Shown here one piece after another: positions 38,470-47,620 of a stretch of 64,000 bases of DNA; position 1 is the first letter of the stretch; the number at the start of each line of letters is the position of its first letter. Below the pieces are notes generated by a model. That model searched no databases. It was given only the letters and a program-made list of their open reading frames with translations, and was not told where the DNA came from. The translations under genes were made by a program, and so were the position numbers. The stretch comes from Nocardioides soli (GTDB lineage Bacteria > Actinomycetota > Actinomycetes > Propionibacteriales > Nocardioidaceae): NCBI RefSeq assembly GCF_014191495.1, contig NZ_JACHWR010000001.1, positions 1,240,001-1,304,000 on the forward strand, in the 5' to 3' direction.

Positions 38470-39263
38470 GCGGGGCTCCCCTGCAGGTGACGCCGGAACC
38501 AGGTCCAGCTGGTCTCGTTGGGCTCGCTCCACGCCTCCGGGGCGCTGGCGTACTCGGGATAGTGGGCGTCGATCTGGACGCGGGTCGTCTCCGGCACCTC
38601 GTCGTACGAGCCGAGCTTGACGCCGCGGGTGTGGAACACCAGGCCACCCGGGCGGTCGCCCATCCGCATCCAGGGCAGCCACGGGGACAGTCGGGCCCAC
38701 GAGAGCTCGCAGGGCACCGAGGTCAGCGACTCGTCGGCGAGCGCACCGGCGCTGGTGAAGAACTGGAACAGCTCCAGCGCGCGGTAGGTGTCGTCGGCCG
38801 AGTGGTCGGGGAACTCCGCGACCGGCAGCGGGGAGGGATAGGCGAGCGGGATGTCCATGTTGAAGCAGATCCGGTCGCCCAGCCGCGTGGTCGGCACCCG
38901 GAACGGGCCCCATCGGGTCTCCAGGGTCCAGCGCTGGTTCACCGGATCGTTGGTGACGTGGCAGACCCGCACCTCCTCCCCGGTCCAGGGGTTCGACCAG
39001 GTGTCCAGGACCTCCCGGGTGCGGGGGTCCTGGTAGAACGCGATCTCCCGCGACAGCAGGTCGTAGCCGTCCTCGGTGGGGACGACGCGCGCGACGTTGA
39101 GGCCCTCGAAGCCGAAGAGGTGCCGGTACGCCTCGCCCGGCGCGTTCACGTAGACGTCGCCGGTCCACCAGACCGGCACGTCGGCGCCGGACAGGTCCGC
39201 GCGGGTGCGGGCCAGGGCGTCCAGCTGCTGACGGGGCGAGTCCAGGGGCACACTCGTGTTCAT
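38466..39263 (-). CDS. DUF1838 family protein
   Basis: A 265-residue cytosolic protein matching the DUF1838 family, whose function is unknown. Typical features are WWTGDVYVNAPGEAYRHLFGFEGLNVARV, WSNPWTGEEVRVCHVTNDPVN, WGPFRVPTTRLGDRICFNMDIPL and many conserved Trp residues. The ATG overlaps the stop of the upstream transporter ATPase gene and the stop overlaps the next ATG, so the gene is embedded in the ABC-transporter operon. Metabolism of the imported substrate is a reasonable inference. Confidence 0.78.
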   Translation of the reverse strand: MNTSVPLDSPRQQLDALARTRADLSGADVPVWWTGDVYVNAPGEAYRHLFGFEGLNVARVVPTEDGYDLLSREIAFYQDPRTREVLDTWSNPWTGEEVRVCHVTNDPVNQRWTLETRWGPFRVPTTRLGDRICFNMDIPLAYPSPLPVAEFPDHSADDTYRALELFQFFTSAGALADESLTSVPCELSWARLSPWLPWMRMGDRPGGLVFHTRGVKLGSYDEVPETTRVQIDAHYPEYASAPEAWSEPNETSWTWFRRHLQGSPA

Positions 39264-40366
39264 CGAACCTCCAGTCGGTCGGTGACGTCGGCCTGCGGGT
39301 GCGGCAGGTCGACGGTCGGGGTGTCGCGGGCACAGTCGGCGGGTGGATCCGGAGCCACGGCCGGCTCCGGCCGGTCCTCCGGAAGGGACCCCGGCATCAG
39401 CAGCGGCATGCCGACGTCCAGGATCCGGTGGCAGGCCACCTCCACGCCGGCGTGCTGGAGCAGCTCCGGCCGCTCCTGGCCGCACTCGTCGCTGGCCAGG
39501 TGGCAGCGCGGGTGGTAGGCGCACCCGTGCGGCGCGGCCGCGGACGAGGGCACCTCGCCCTTCGCCGCCGCGAGCTCGCGGTGGTCGGGGTCGGGGTCGG
39601 GCACGCTGTCCAGCAGCATCCGGGTGTACGGGTGGGAGGGGCGGCGCAGCACCAGCTCGGCGGCGCCGCTCTCGACGAGCCGGCCCAGGTACATCACCGC
39701 GGCCCGGTCGGCGATCATCCGGGCGACGTCGATCTCGTGGGTGATCAGCACGATGCTCAGGTCGAGGTCCGCTCGCAGCTCGCGCAGCAGGTCGATCACG
39801 GTCGCCTTGACGCTCGCGTCCAGGCTCGCGGTCGGCTCGTCGAGGACCAGCACCTTCGGCGAGAGCAGCAGCGCCCGGGCCAGCGCCGCGCGGGCCAGCT
39901 CGCCACCGCTGACGTCGGAGGGCCGCGAGGCCAGGTGGGCCGCGGACAGCCCGACCCGTTCGACCATCTCCTCGATCCGCGCCCGGCGCTGGCGCCGGTC
40001 GGTCTCGACCTTGTTGACCAGCAGCGGCTGGGCCAGGGAGTGACCCAGGGTGCGGCGTCGGTTGAACGCCGACCACGGGTTCTGCGCGACCAGCTGGATC
40101 AGCCGCCGGTCCCGCGCGGTGCGCTCCGGCCGCAGCTCGACACCGTCGACGGCGATCGTGCCCCGGGTCGGCTCGACCAGTCCGACGAGCATCCGCGCGA
40201 CCGTGGACTTCCCGCAGCCCGACTCGCCGACGATCGTCATCACCTCGCCGCGCTCGACGGCGAAGGAGACCTCGCTGACCGCACGCACGAGGACCGAGCT
40301 CTTCTGCCAGCCGCCGTGGTCGATCCGGAAGTGCTTCTCGAGGCCCTCGGCCACCAGCATACTCAT
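39260..40366 (-). CDS. peptide-type ABC transporter ATP-binding protein (DppF-like)
   Basis: A 368-residue ATPase. Walker A GESGCGKSTVARML, signature VSGGELARAALARAL (a variant of the LSGGQ motif), Walker B VLVLDEPTASLD and the switch His in LITHEID are visible. The C-terminal oligopeptide-transporter motif has four Cys (GCAYHPRCHLASDECG and VACHRIL), often an iron-sulfur-like site in this family. A long acidic, Pro-rich tail of about 40 residues extends the end. ATG 40366 has GGAGG 6 nt upstream and overlaps the DppD-like stop. Confidence 0.92.
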   Translation of the reverse strand: MSMLVAEGLEKHFRIDHGGWQKSSVLVRAVSEVSFAVERGEVMTIVGESGCGKSTVARMLVGLVEPTRGTIAVDGVELRPERTARDRRLIQLVAQNPWSAFNRRRTLGHSLAQPLLVNKVETDRRQRRARIEEMVERVGLSAAHLASRPSDVSGGELARAALARALLLSPKVLVLDEPTASLDASVKATVIDLLRELRADLDLSIVLITHEIDVARMIADRAAVMYLGRLVESGAAELVLRRPSHPYTRMLLDSVPDPDPDHRELAAAKGEVPSSAAAPHGCAYHPRCHLASDECGQERPELLQHAGVEVACHRILDVGMPLLMPGSLPEDRPEPAVAPDPPADCARDTPTVDLPHPQADVTDRLEVR

Positions 40367-41373
40367 GTCGCCTCCTCGACCCGGTGGCACCGGACCATCG
40401 ACGTCCGGTCGCCCAGCACGGCCGGCATCTCCTCGGTGCAGCGCGCATCCGCGAGGGCACAGCGCGGCGCGAACGGGCAGCCGGTGGCCCGGTTGGCACC
40501 CGCCGCCGTACCGCGCAGGGTGCTCAGCCGGCCGCGCTCGGGCGTCCAACGGGCCGGCATCGCGCCGAGCAGCGCCTTCGTGTACGGGTGCTGCGGGCGG
40601 TGGAACAGGTCGGAGGTGGTGGCCACCTCGACCAGCCGGCCGCCGTACATCACCCCGACCCGGTCGCAGATCTGCGCGATCACGCCGAGGTCGTGCGAGA
40701 CGTAGACGATCGACAGTCCCAGGGTGTCGCGGATGCCGAGCAGCAGCTTGAGCACCTGGGCCTGGACCGTCGCGTCGAGGGTCGTGGTCGGCTCGTCGGC
40801 GAGCAGCAGCGAGGGCCGGTTGGTCAGCGTCGCGATCGCGATCAGCAGCCGCTGCAGCTGGCCGCCCGAGAACCGCGACGGCAGGTTGTCGAGCCGGCCG
40901 AGCACCGAGTGCAGGCCGATCCGCGCCAAGGAGTCGCGCACGTCGCTGTCGTCGATGCTGTCGCCGAAGTACCACCGCAGCTGCTGCCCGACGGGTGTCG
41001 TCGGCGACAGCGAGGTCATCGGGCGCTGCGGCACCAGGGCGATCTCGGTGCCCCGGATCCCGCGCATCTGCTTGTCGGTGAGCGAGAGCAGGTCGCGGCC
41101 GCCGAACTCCACGCCGGTGGCCTCCACCCGCGCGCTGTTCGGCAGCATCCGCATCAGGGCGTTGCAGATGCTGCTCTTGCCGCTGCCCGACTCGCCGACG
41201 ACGCCGAAAACCTCGCCGCGGCGTACGTCGAAGCTCACCCCGCGCACGGCCGTGACGGCGGCGCCCCGGCCGGCGGCGTACCGGACCGCGAGGTCGCTCA
41301 CCCGGAGCACGACGTCGTCGCTCGCGTGGCGGCCCGGCGTCGAGGTGCCGGGTTCCAGGGTGAGCTCACTCAT
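40363..41373 (-). CDS. peptide-type ABC transporter ATP-binding protein (DppD-like)
   Basis: A 336-residue ATPase with Walker A GESGSGKSSICNALM, Q-loop ALVPQRPMTSLSP, signature FSGGQLQRLLIAIA, Walker B LLLADEPTTTLDA, switch His in VSHDLG, and the C-terminal Cys motif GCPFAPRCALADARC. It pairs with the DppF-like subunit. The start overlaps the end of the binding-protein gene by 8 nt. Confidence 0.93.
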   Translation of the reverse strand: MSELTLEPGTSTPGRHASDDVVLRVSDLAVRYAAGRGAAVTAVRGVSFDVRRGEVFGVVGESGSGKSSICNALMRMLPNSARVEATGVEFGGRDLLSLTDKQMRGIRGTEIALVPQRPMTSLSPTTPVGQQLRWYFGDSIDDSDVRDSLARIGLHSVLGRLDNLPSRFSGGQLQRLLIAIATLTNRPSLLLADEPTTTLDATVQAQVLKLLLGIRDTLGLSIVYVSHDLGVIAQICDRVGVMYGGRLVEVATTSDLFHRPQHPYTKALLGAMPARWTPERGRLSTLRGTAAGANRATGCPFAPRCALADARCTEEMPAVLGDRTSMVRCHRVEEAT

Positions 41374-42958
41374 CGGTGCCCCCGGGGACCAGCGAGAGGT
41401 TCTGGGGGGCCACCCGGCTGATCCGCAGCTGGTCGAGGTTCAGGGGCGAGACCGTGGCCAGCCGGGCGACCACGATCTTCGGGTACACCGGAGGGAACAT
41501 CACGGCCTCCTCGACGAGGATCTCGTTGATCCGGCGCAGGCTCGCGGCCCGCACCTCGTCGTCCGAGGTCCTCCAGACGGTGTCCATCAGCTCGTCCACC
41601 TCCTGGTTGACGAAGCCGCACGAGAGCACGCTCGTGGACTGCGCCGGCGCGAGCGCCATGTAGTTCGCCGGTCCCGAGGTGAAGCCGGACTGGAAGACGT
41701 TCATCAGCATGTCGTAGCTGCGGTCGAGCATCTTGTTCGACCACGGCCCGCCGGCGAGCTGTTGGATGGTGACGTCGATGCCGATCTTCGCCCAACCGGC
41801 GGCCAGCACCTGGGCCATGTCACGACTCGTGTGGTTGGTCCCGATGGTCAGGGTGAAGTCCCGCCGCTCGGTGGTGGCCTGGTCGAGCAGCTCGCGGGCG
41901 TGATCGAGGTCGGGTTCGTCGGGATAGGGCTGGAGGTCGGGATCCCAGCCCATCTCGGCCGGTCCGATGGGCCCCTGCCCGATGACGGCGGCGCCGCCGA
42001 AGACCTTCGACAGCACCCCGTGTCGATCCGTGGCTGCGGCGACGGCCTTGCGGAACCACGGATCGGAGAACGGCTCGCGCATCACCGCGACGTAGCTGAG
42101 GATGTCGTTCGGTCCCTCGACCTCGTCGACGTGCAGGTCCGGGTTCGCCCGCACCGAGCCGATGTTGTGGTACGGCACCGAGGTGAGCAGGTCCACCTTG
42201 CCCTGGCGCAGGCTGATCAAGCGGGTCGCGCCGTCCTGGAAGACGGTGTACTCGATGCCGGTCAGGTCGGGCTTGCCGCCGTGGTAGCCGTCGTACGCGA
42301 CCATCTTGAAGGTCTGGCCCGGGGTGAAGGACTCCAGCCGGAACGGGCCGGTGCCCATCATCGCGTCCTTGCGCTTGGCGTAGTCGCGGTGGACGATCGG
42401 CAGGTTGGTCAGGTGCGACCGCATCAGGCCGTACGGCTTGGTCAGCTCGATGCGGACCGTGTACGCGTCGTCGGCGCCGTAGCTCTGCACGTAGCCGAGC
42501 AGGTAGGTGATCCACTCGCTACCAGACCCGAGGTCGTTGACGTGCGCGAGCGTGGCGACCACGTCGTTGGCGGTCAGCTCGTCGCCGTTCTGGAAGGTGA
42601 TCCCGCTGCGCAGCGGGATCCGCCAGGTCAGCCCGTCCGCGGAGACCTCCGGCTCCCCCGCCGCCAGCAGCGGCACCGAGCGCTGCCGGTCGTCGTAGGC
42701 GTAGAGCGTCTCGACGACGGGCTCGGCGATCCAGCGGGTGACCTCCGACCCGGAGTCGAGCGGGTTGATGTTGCTGGGCGCGGAGGCGACGGCGATCCGG
42801 AGGATGCCGTCGCGATGGCGCTCCTCGATGCGTGAGGCCACCGAGGTGCTCGCGCAGCCCGTCGCCGCGGCCACCGTCACCGCGGTGATCCCGAGGAACC
42901 CGCGCCGGCTGAGCGGGAAGCCCTCCCCCACCACCGATCGAAGTCGCTCCGTGCTCAC
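41366..42958 (-). CDS. Tat-exported lipoprotein, peptide-type substrate-binding protein (family 5)
   Basis: A 530-residue extracellular binding protein. The N-terminus SRRGFLGITAVTVAAATGCAS combines a twin-arginine signal with a lipobox (ATGC), so a folded lipoprotein is predicted. The family 5 fold is shown by LRIAVASAPSNINPLDSGSE, GLTWRIPLRSGITFQNGDELTANDVV and GTGPFRLESF. Its substrate may be an oligopeptide, opine, glycoside or other compound; binding-pocket residues do not reveal it. GTG 42958 overlaps the permease stop (GTGA). Confidence 0.91.
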   Translation of the reverse strand: MSTERLRSVVGEGFPLSRRGFLGITAVTVAAATGCASTSVASRIEERHRDGILRIAVASAPSNINPLDSGSEVTRWIAEPVVETLYAYDDRQRSVPLLAAGEPEVSADGLTWRIPLRSGITFQNGDELTANDVVATLAHVNDLGSGSEWITYLLGYVQSYGADDAYTVRIELTKPYGLMRSHLTNLPIVHRDYAKRKDAMMGTGPFRLESFTPGQTFKMVAYDGYHGGKPDLTGIEYTVFQDGATRLISLRQGKVDLLTSVPYHNIGSVRANPDLHVDEVEGPNDILSYVAVMREPFSDPWFRKAVAAATDRHGVLSKVFGGAAVIGQGPIGPAEMGWDPDLQPYPDEPDLDHARELLDQATTERRDFTLTIGTNHTSRDMAQVLAAGWAKIGIDVTIQQLAGGPWSNKMLDRSYDMLMNVFQSGFTSGPANYMALAPAQSTSVLSCGFVNQEVDELMDTVWRTSDDEVRAASLRRINEILVEEAVMFPPVYPKIVVARLATVSPLNLDQLRISRVAPQNLSLVPGGTDE

Positions 42959-43896
42959 TCCGCACCCCCTTCGCTGCCGCCGAGCAGAGCGTCGCTGAGC
43001 GCGTCGCCCAACAGGTTGAAGCCGAGGATGCCCAGCACCATCACCGCGCCGGGCAGCGTCGCGTACCACCAGGCCCCCTCGAGGATCTGGGAGCCGGCGT
43101 CGGCGATCAGGTTGCCCAGCGTCGGCTCGGGTGGCGCGAGCCCGAAGCCGAGGAAGCTCAGGCCGCCCTCGGCGAAGATCGCGATCGCCATCGCCAGGCA
43201 CGCCTGGACGACCATCGGCGGCAGCACGTTGACCGAGATCTCGGAGAGCAGGATCCGGGTCCGCCCCACGCCGAGCACCTGGAGCATCGCGACGTAGTCG
43301 TCCTGCATCTCCACCAGCGTCGCCGCGCGGACGATGCGGGCGAAGAAGGGCACGAAGCCCAGCGCCAGGCACACGATCAGCCGGGTCCGCATGCCGAAGG
43401 TCACCGGGCCGATCTCGATCGTGCCGGTGCCGGTGAGCGTCAGCACGAACATCACGAAGACGAACATGGGCAGCGCCTGGACCGTCTCCAGTCCGCGCAT
43501 GATGGCGTTGTCGAGGCGGCCGTTGTAGTGGTAGCCCGCCAGCATGCCGAGCGGCATCGCGACCGACAGCGAGAGCAGCACGGTCCCGAGGGAGATCGTC
43601 AGCGAGTTCCAGGCGCCCTCCGCGGTCCGGGCGAAGACGTCGCGCCCGAGGGTGTCGGTGCCGAACCAGTACTCGGCGGACGGCGGCTCCGCACCCGGCG
43701 CGTCGAGCAGGGTGGGGTCACCGATCAGCTGGCCGACGGTGGCGATCAGCAAGAACGCGACCACGCAGCCGACGCCGAACCAGTTGGTGACGCCGTGGAT
43801 CGGCCAGCGTCGTACGTCGACGATCCTCAGCACCAGCGGCCGGGAGGCCGGGCGCGCAGGCACCGGCGCCGCGGTCGGGCTCATCACGGTGGTCAC
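42955..43896 (-). CDS. peptide-type ABC transporter permease (DppC-like)
   Basis: A 313-residue inner-membrane permease. An N-terminal helix (FGVGCVVAFLLIATVGQLIG), the family motif YWFGTDTLGRDVFAR, five further helices and the EAA-like loop VAMLQVLGVGRTRILLSEIS are visible. It forms the channel with the DppB-like subunit. GTG 43896 has GAGGGAG upstream; an internal ATG four codons later is possible. Confidence 0.92.
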   Translation of the reverse strand: MTTVMSPTAAPVPARPASRPLVLRIVDVRRWPIHGVTNWFGVGCVVAFLLIATVGQLIGDPTLLDAPGAEPPSAEYWFGTDTLGRDVFARTAEGAWNSLTISLGTVLLSLSVAMPLGMLAGYHYNGRLDNAIMRGLETVQALPMFVFVMFVLTLTGTGTIEIGPVTFGMRTRLIVCLALGFVPFFARIVRAATLVEMQDDYVAMLQVLGVGRTRILLSEISVNVLPPMVVQACLAMAIAIFAEGGLSFLGFGLAPPEPTLGNLIADAGSQILEGAWWYATLPGAVMVLGILGFNLLGDALSDALLGGSEGGAE

Positions 43897-43930
43897 CGGT
43901 CGGTCTCCCTCGGTTCGGCGGCGGTGGCGG

Positions 43931-44914
43931 TCATGCCATCACCGGTGCGGTACGGCGCTGGGTGCTGGTCCGAGTCCGCGGGTCGACGACGAAGTAGAGC
44001 GCGTCGACCACGAGGTTGAGCCCGAGGAAGATCATCGCGGTGAAGACCGAGCAGCCCAGCGCGAGCGGGTAGTCCTGGCGCAGGAACGCGGTGACCATCA
44101 GCTGGCCGAGGCCGGGGATCTGGAAGACACTCTCCACCAGGACCGTGCCCGAGACCAGGCCGCCGAGCAGCACGCCGACCACCGTGAGCGTGGGGATGAT
44201 CGCGTTGCGGATCGCGATCCGCTTCATCATCTGTCGCTGCGGCATGCCCATCGCGGTCGCGAAGGCGACGTAGTCGAAGGAGAGCACGTCGATCAGGGCG
44301 GCCCGGATGGAGCGGACCACCAGCGCGAAGGTGGACAGGCCCAGCACCAGGGCGGGCAGCAGCATCACCTTGAGGTTGGCGATCGGGTCCTCGGTGAAGC
44401 GGACGAAGCCACCCGCGGTGGGGAGCATGTCGGGATAGCGCTGGCCGATGAAGACCAGCGAGAGGACGGCGAGCCAGTACGCCGGCACCGAGAAGCTCAG
44501 CACCGTCACCACCCGCACCGCGCCGTCGCTCCACGAGCCCCGCCGGGTCGCCGTCCAGCAGCCGAGGAGGAATCCCGGGACCATCGCCAGGAGCGCCGCC
44601 AACCCCCCGAGCTCCAGGGAGACCGGCAGGTGGCTGGCGATCTGGGACATCACCGAGGTCCCGTCGTACAGCGAGGTGCCCAGATCGCCCCGCAGGAGGC
44701 CGAAGAGGTAGTCGAAGTACTGGATGAAGATGTTCTGGTCGAGCCCGTGCTCGGCCTCGTACGCCGCCCGGGCGAGCGGGTCGGCGGCCACCGCCGGCGG
44801 CAGTGAGTTCACCGGGCTGCCCGGCGCCAGGCGGAGCAGGAAGAACATACCGGTGACGACGAGCCAGAGCACCAGGATGGCGTTGAGCGTGCGTCTCACC
44901 ATGAACTCGAGCAT
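43931..44914 (-). CDS. peptide-type ABC transporter permease (DppB-like)
   Basis: A 327-residue permease and the first gene of the operon. MVRRTLNAILVLWLVVTGMFFLLRLAPGSP is the typical DppB opening; the EAA-like loop is FATAMGMPQRQMMKRIAIRNAIIPT. ATG 44914 is preferred because GGGGAG lies 6 nt upstream; ATG 44920 directly abuts that site. The operon continues DppC, binding protein, DppD, DppF, DUF1838 and a small protein with overlaps nearly throughout. No regulator gene is adjacent. Confidence 0.92.
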   Translation of the reverse strand: MLEFMVRRTLNAILVLWLVVTGMFFLLRLAPGSPVNSLPPAVAADPLARAAYEAEHGLDQNIFIQYFDYLFGLLRGDLGTSLYDGTSVMSQIASHLPVSLELGGLAALLAMVPGFLLGCWTATRRGSWSDGAVRVVTVLSFSVPAYWLAVLSLVFIGQRYPDMLPTAGGFVRFTEDPIANLKVMLLPALVLGLSTFALVVRSIRAALIDVLSFDYVAFATAMGMPQRQMMKRIAIRNAIIPTLTVVGVLLGGLVSGTVLVESVFQIPGLGQLMVTAFLRQDYPLALGCSVFTAMIFLGLNLVVDALYFVVDPRTRTSTQRRTAPVMA

Positions 44915-44976
44915 CGTCATCTCCCCACTCGGATACTCCGGACGGTCACTACACGGTCACAGCATGATCGGTGATC

Positions 44977-46098
44977 TCAGCCGAGATTGAGGCCCAACAG
45001 GGATCCGAGTCCGTATGTCGCGGCCGCGGCCAGCGACCCGACCGCCACCTGACGCAGGATCGCGACCCCCATCGGCCGACCGTTGAGGCGGGCCATCACG
45101 GCTCCGACCGCGACCAGCGCGAGCAGGGCGATGCCGATGGCGCCGAGCAGCGCGGCGGTGCCGCCGGTGATCAGGTATGGCAGCACCACGAGCACCGCGC
45201 CGAGCGAGAAGGCGACGAAGCTGGACGCCGCGGCGCCCCAGGGCGAGCCGAGGTCGTCCGGGTCGAGGCCGAGCTCCTCGCGGGCCAGCGTGTCGAGGGC
45301 GATCTCGTGGTCGGACATCACCTGGGCGGCGATGTGGCTCGCGTCCTCCGGGGTGAGCCCCTTCGCCTGGTAGATCAGCTCGAGCTCGCGCTGCTCCTCC
45401 TCCGGCATCAGCCTGATCTCCTCGGCCTCGAGGGCGATCTCGCGCTCGAACGCCTCGCGCTGGTTCGCCATCGAGATGTACTCGCCGGCGCCCATCGAGA
45501 AGGCGCCCGCGAGCAGCCCGGCCAGGCCGGCGAGGAGCACGGTGCCACGGTCGGCGGAGGCGCCGGCGAACCCCATCACGAGTGCCGTGTTGGAGACCAG
45601 CCCGTCGTTGACGCCGAAGATGCCGGCACGCAGGGTGCCGGACTTGTTGCTGCGGTGCCAGCGCTCCCCGACACCGGACTCACCGATCATCTCGCCGAGG
45701 ACGTCGGCGTGTTGGGACTCCTCGAGGAGCATCGACTCCGGCGCGTCCGGGTCGTCGGCGTAGGTGTCGAACCCGTTCCGCTCGTCCTGCTCGATGACCG
45801 GCAGCACGAGGTCCGGCGTGTACTGACGGGCCAGCTCGAGGAGCGACTGGGTCCGCGCCCCCGGGACGAACTCCCCCGGCTCCGGCGGCTCGCCGCCGAG
45901 CCGGCGGATCTCGTTGGCCCAGAAGTCCGCGTGGCGGTCCTCGATCGTGGCCAGCTCCAGGAACGCGTCTCGACGCGTGCCCCGGCTCAGCTGGGCGAGG
46001 CCCCGGTAGAGCGCGGAGGCCTCTCGCTCGGTGGTGATGTGTCGGCGGTATCGGTCGAGCGGGTGCTCGGACCGCGCGGTCGGGTGGGTGGTGCTCAT
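44977..46098 (-). CDS. VIT1/CCC1 family iron/manganese transporter with ferritin-like N-terminus
   Basis: A 373-residue protein. Residues about 10-140 form a ferritin-like helical domain with Glu/His metal-ligand motifs (ERE, EDRHADFW, LEESQHADVL). The rest is a VIT1/CCC1 membrane transporter: GIFGVNDGLVSNTALVMGFAGA, GAFSMGAGEYISMANQREAF and two C-terminal helices. Such proteins move Fe2+ or Mn2+ out of the cytosol, the N-domain sensing or binding iron. It ends the heme-oxygenase operon, which fits disposal of iron freed from heme. ATG 46098 is chosen with GAGG upstream. Confidence 0.9.
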   Translation of the reverse strand: MSTTHPTARSEHPLDRYRRHITTEREASALYRGLAQLSRGTRRDAFLELATIEDRHADFWANEIRRLGGEPPEPGEFVPGARTQSLLELARQYTPDLVLPVIEQDERNGFDTYADDPDAPESMLLEESQHADVLGEMIGESGVGERWHRSNKSGTLRAGIFGVNDGLVSNTALVMGFAGASADRGTVLLAGLAGLLAGAFSMGAGEYISMANQREAFEREIALEAEEIRLMPEEEQRELELIYQAKGLTPEDASHIAAQVMSDHEIALDTLAREELGLDPDDLGSPWGAAASSFVAFSLGAVLVVLPYLITGGTAALLGAIGIALLALVAVGAVMARLNGRPMGVAILRQVAVGSLAAAATYGLGSLLGLNLG

Positions 46099-46141
46099 CT
46101 GTCTGTACCTCGACTCGTTCATTCGGGCGGCGTGCGGCTCG

Positions 46142-46336
46142 TCAGGGCGTCAGGCTGATCGCCTGCTCGGGGCAGGACGTGAGGGCCGTCTGGGCGTCCG
46201 CGAGCTGCGCGTCGGTGAGGTCGCCGGTCGCCGTGACGCGGCCGTAGCCCCACTCGTCGACGTCGAACACGCTGGGCGCGAACCGGGCGCAGTACTTGCG
46301 GCCCTCGCAGCGCGAGGAGTCGATGCTGGCCTTCAT
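46142..46336 (-). CDS. small [3Fe-4S]-type ferredoxin
   Basis: A 64-residue ferredoxin. Cys at 10, 16 and 55 in CEGRKYC and SCPEQAI give the CxxxxxC...CP pattern of single-cluster [3Fe-4S] actinobacterial ferredoxins, which commonly feed P450s. Here no P450 is nearby; its neighbours are the NuoF-like flavoprotein and heme oxygenase, so it may carry electrons from NADH to heme oxygenase (inference). AGGGGAT precedes ATG 46336. Confidence 0.9.
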   Translation of the reverse strand: MKASIDSSRCEGRKYCARFAPSVFDVDEWGYGRVTATGDLTDAQLADAQTALTSCPEQAISLTP

Positions 46337-46374
46337 GGAGATCCCCTGTCGTTGGGTGTCGTGGATGTCGGTGG

Positions 46375-47613
46375 TCAGGTCGGCGGCAGGACCGCGCGGA
46401 ACCTGGTGACCGCCCCGCCTCCGGGACGATCGAGGGTGATGTCCCGGCAGCCGGGACAGGAGCGCTCGCGGTGGGCGAGCAGCTCGGCGGAGAAGTTGGT
46501 GATCAGCGAGCCGATCAGCAGCGAGTCGGCGTCCGGCAGCGCGCAGTTCCCGCGGCCGGCCATCGCCTCGGCCCGCCGTTCGAGCTGTGCGAGGTCGTCG
46601 TCGCTCCCGGTGCCGTTGGCGATCCTGGTCAGCTGCTCGACGACGACCTGGGTGCCTCGCACGCACGACCCGCACTGTCCGGAGCTCGACTCACGGAGGT
46701 AGGTCGCCACGTCGAGGGCGGCCCCGACCACGCACTCGGAGCGGTCCAGCACGATGATCGCGCCGCACCCCCACAGTGCGCCGCGCTCCCGCATGGAGTC
46801 GTGGCCGACGGCCGCCGAGAGGATGTCGGTGGTCCACACACCGCCGGCGAAGCCGCCCACCAGGACGGCTCCGGCCTCGATGCTCGACCACCGCGGGTGC
46901 TCGGCGACGACCGCGGAGAGGGGCTCACCGCGCCGCGCCTCGAGGAGGACCGCCTCGCCGGCGATCAGCACGGTGGCGAGCATGGTGGCTCCGGCGTCGT
47001 GGCCCTCCCGGACGGCCAGCGCAAGCCGGGCGGCGGTCTCGACGTTGACGACCAGGGTGGGTCGTCCGGCGACGCCCTCCTCGTAGGGGCGCGGCGGCTT
47101 CCGCAGCGGCTTGGCCTCTCCCCCACTCAGCCGGTTGACGACCGCGGTCTCCTCGCCGGCGACGTACGCCGCGTCGACCTCCTCGACCGAGGCGCCGGCC
47201 AGCTCGGCCGGCGCCTCGGCGAGGGCCGCGCGGAGGGCCGCCGCGGACTCGGGGTCCGAGACGTAGGCGACCAGGCGGTCGGCGCCCACCGCGGTGGCGG
47301 CGGTGCGCAGACCGTCGAGGACGAGGTGGGGCCGGTTGCGCATCAGCCACCGGTCCTTGATCGAGGCCGGTTCGCCCTCCTCACCGTTGACGACCACCGC
47401 GCGCGGACCGGTGCCGCTCAGCACCGCGTCGAGCTTGACCGCGGTGGGGAACCCGGCGCCCCCGGCGCCTCTGAGCCCGGCCCGCTCCGCGGCGGCGACG
47501 ATGGCCGCGGCGGGCGGGAGCGGGCCGTACCCGCCCGAGCTCCGATAGGCGCCGACCCCATGATCGGGGACGCCGAGGAGCAGCCTCGGATCCGCTGGCG
47601 CGGTGGTCGTCAT
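46375..47613 (-). CDS. NuoF-like NADH-binding flavoprotein
   Basis: A 412-residue protein resembling the FMN- and NADH-binding subunit of complex I but standing outside a nuo operon. FMN loop LRGAGGAGFPTAVKL and NADH motif VVNGEEGEPASIKDR are present. The iron-sulfur segment reads ESSSGQCGSCVRGT, with GNCALPD further on. By alignment with NuoF (ESCGxCxxC) the first of four cluster Cys is Ser here, so a normal [4Fe-4S] cluster is uncertain. It lies 7 nt after the heme oxygenase gene and before the ferredoxin gene, suggesting an NADH:ferredoxin reductase for this operon. Confidence 0.86.
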   Translation of the reverse strand: MTTTAPADPRLLLGVPDHGVGAYRSSGGYGPLPPAAAIVAAAERAGLRGAGGAGFPTAVKLDAVLSGTGPRAVVVNGEEGEPASIKDRWLMRNRPHLVLDGLRTAATAVGADRLVAYVSDPESAAALRAALAEAPAELAGASVEEVDAAYVAGEETAVVNRLSGGEAKPLRKPPRPYEEGVAGRPTLVVNVETAARLALAVREGHDAGATMLATVLIAGEAVLLEARRGEPLSAVVAEHPRWSSIEAGAVLVGGFAGGVWTTDILSAAVGHDSMRERGALWGCGAIIVLDRSECVVGAALDVATYLRESSSGQCGSCVRGTQVVVEQLTRIANGTGSDDDLAQLERRAEAMAGRGNCALPDADSLLIGSLITNFSAELLAHRERSCPGCRDITLDRPGGGAVTRFRAVLPPT

Positions 47614-47620
47614 CGGCAGG

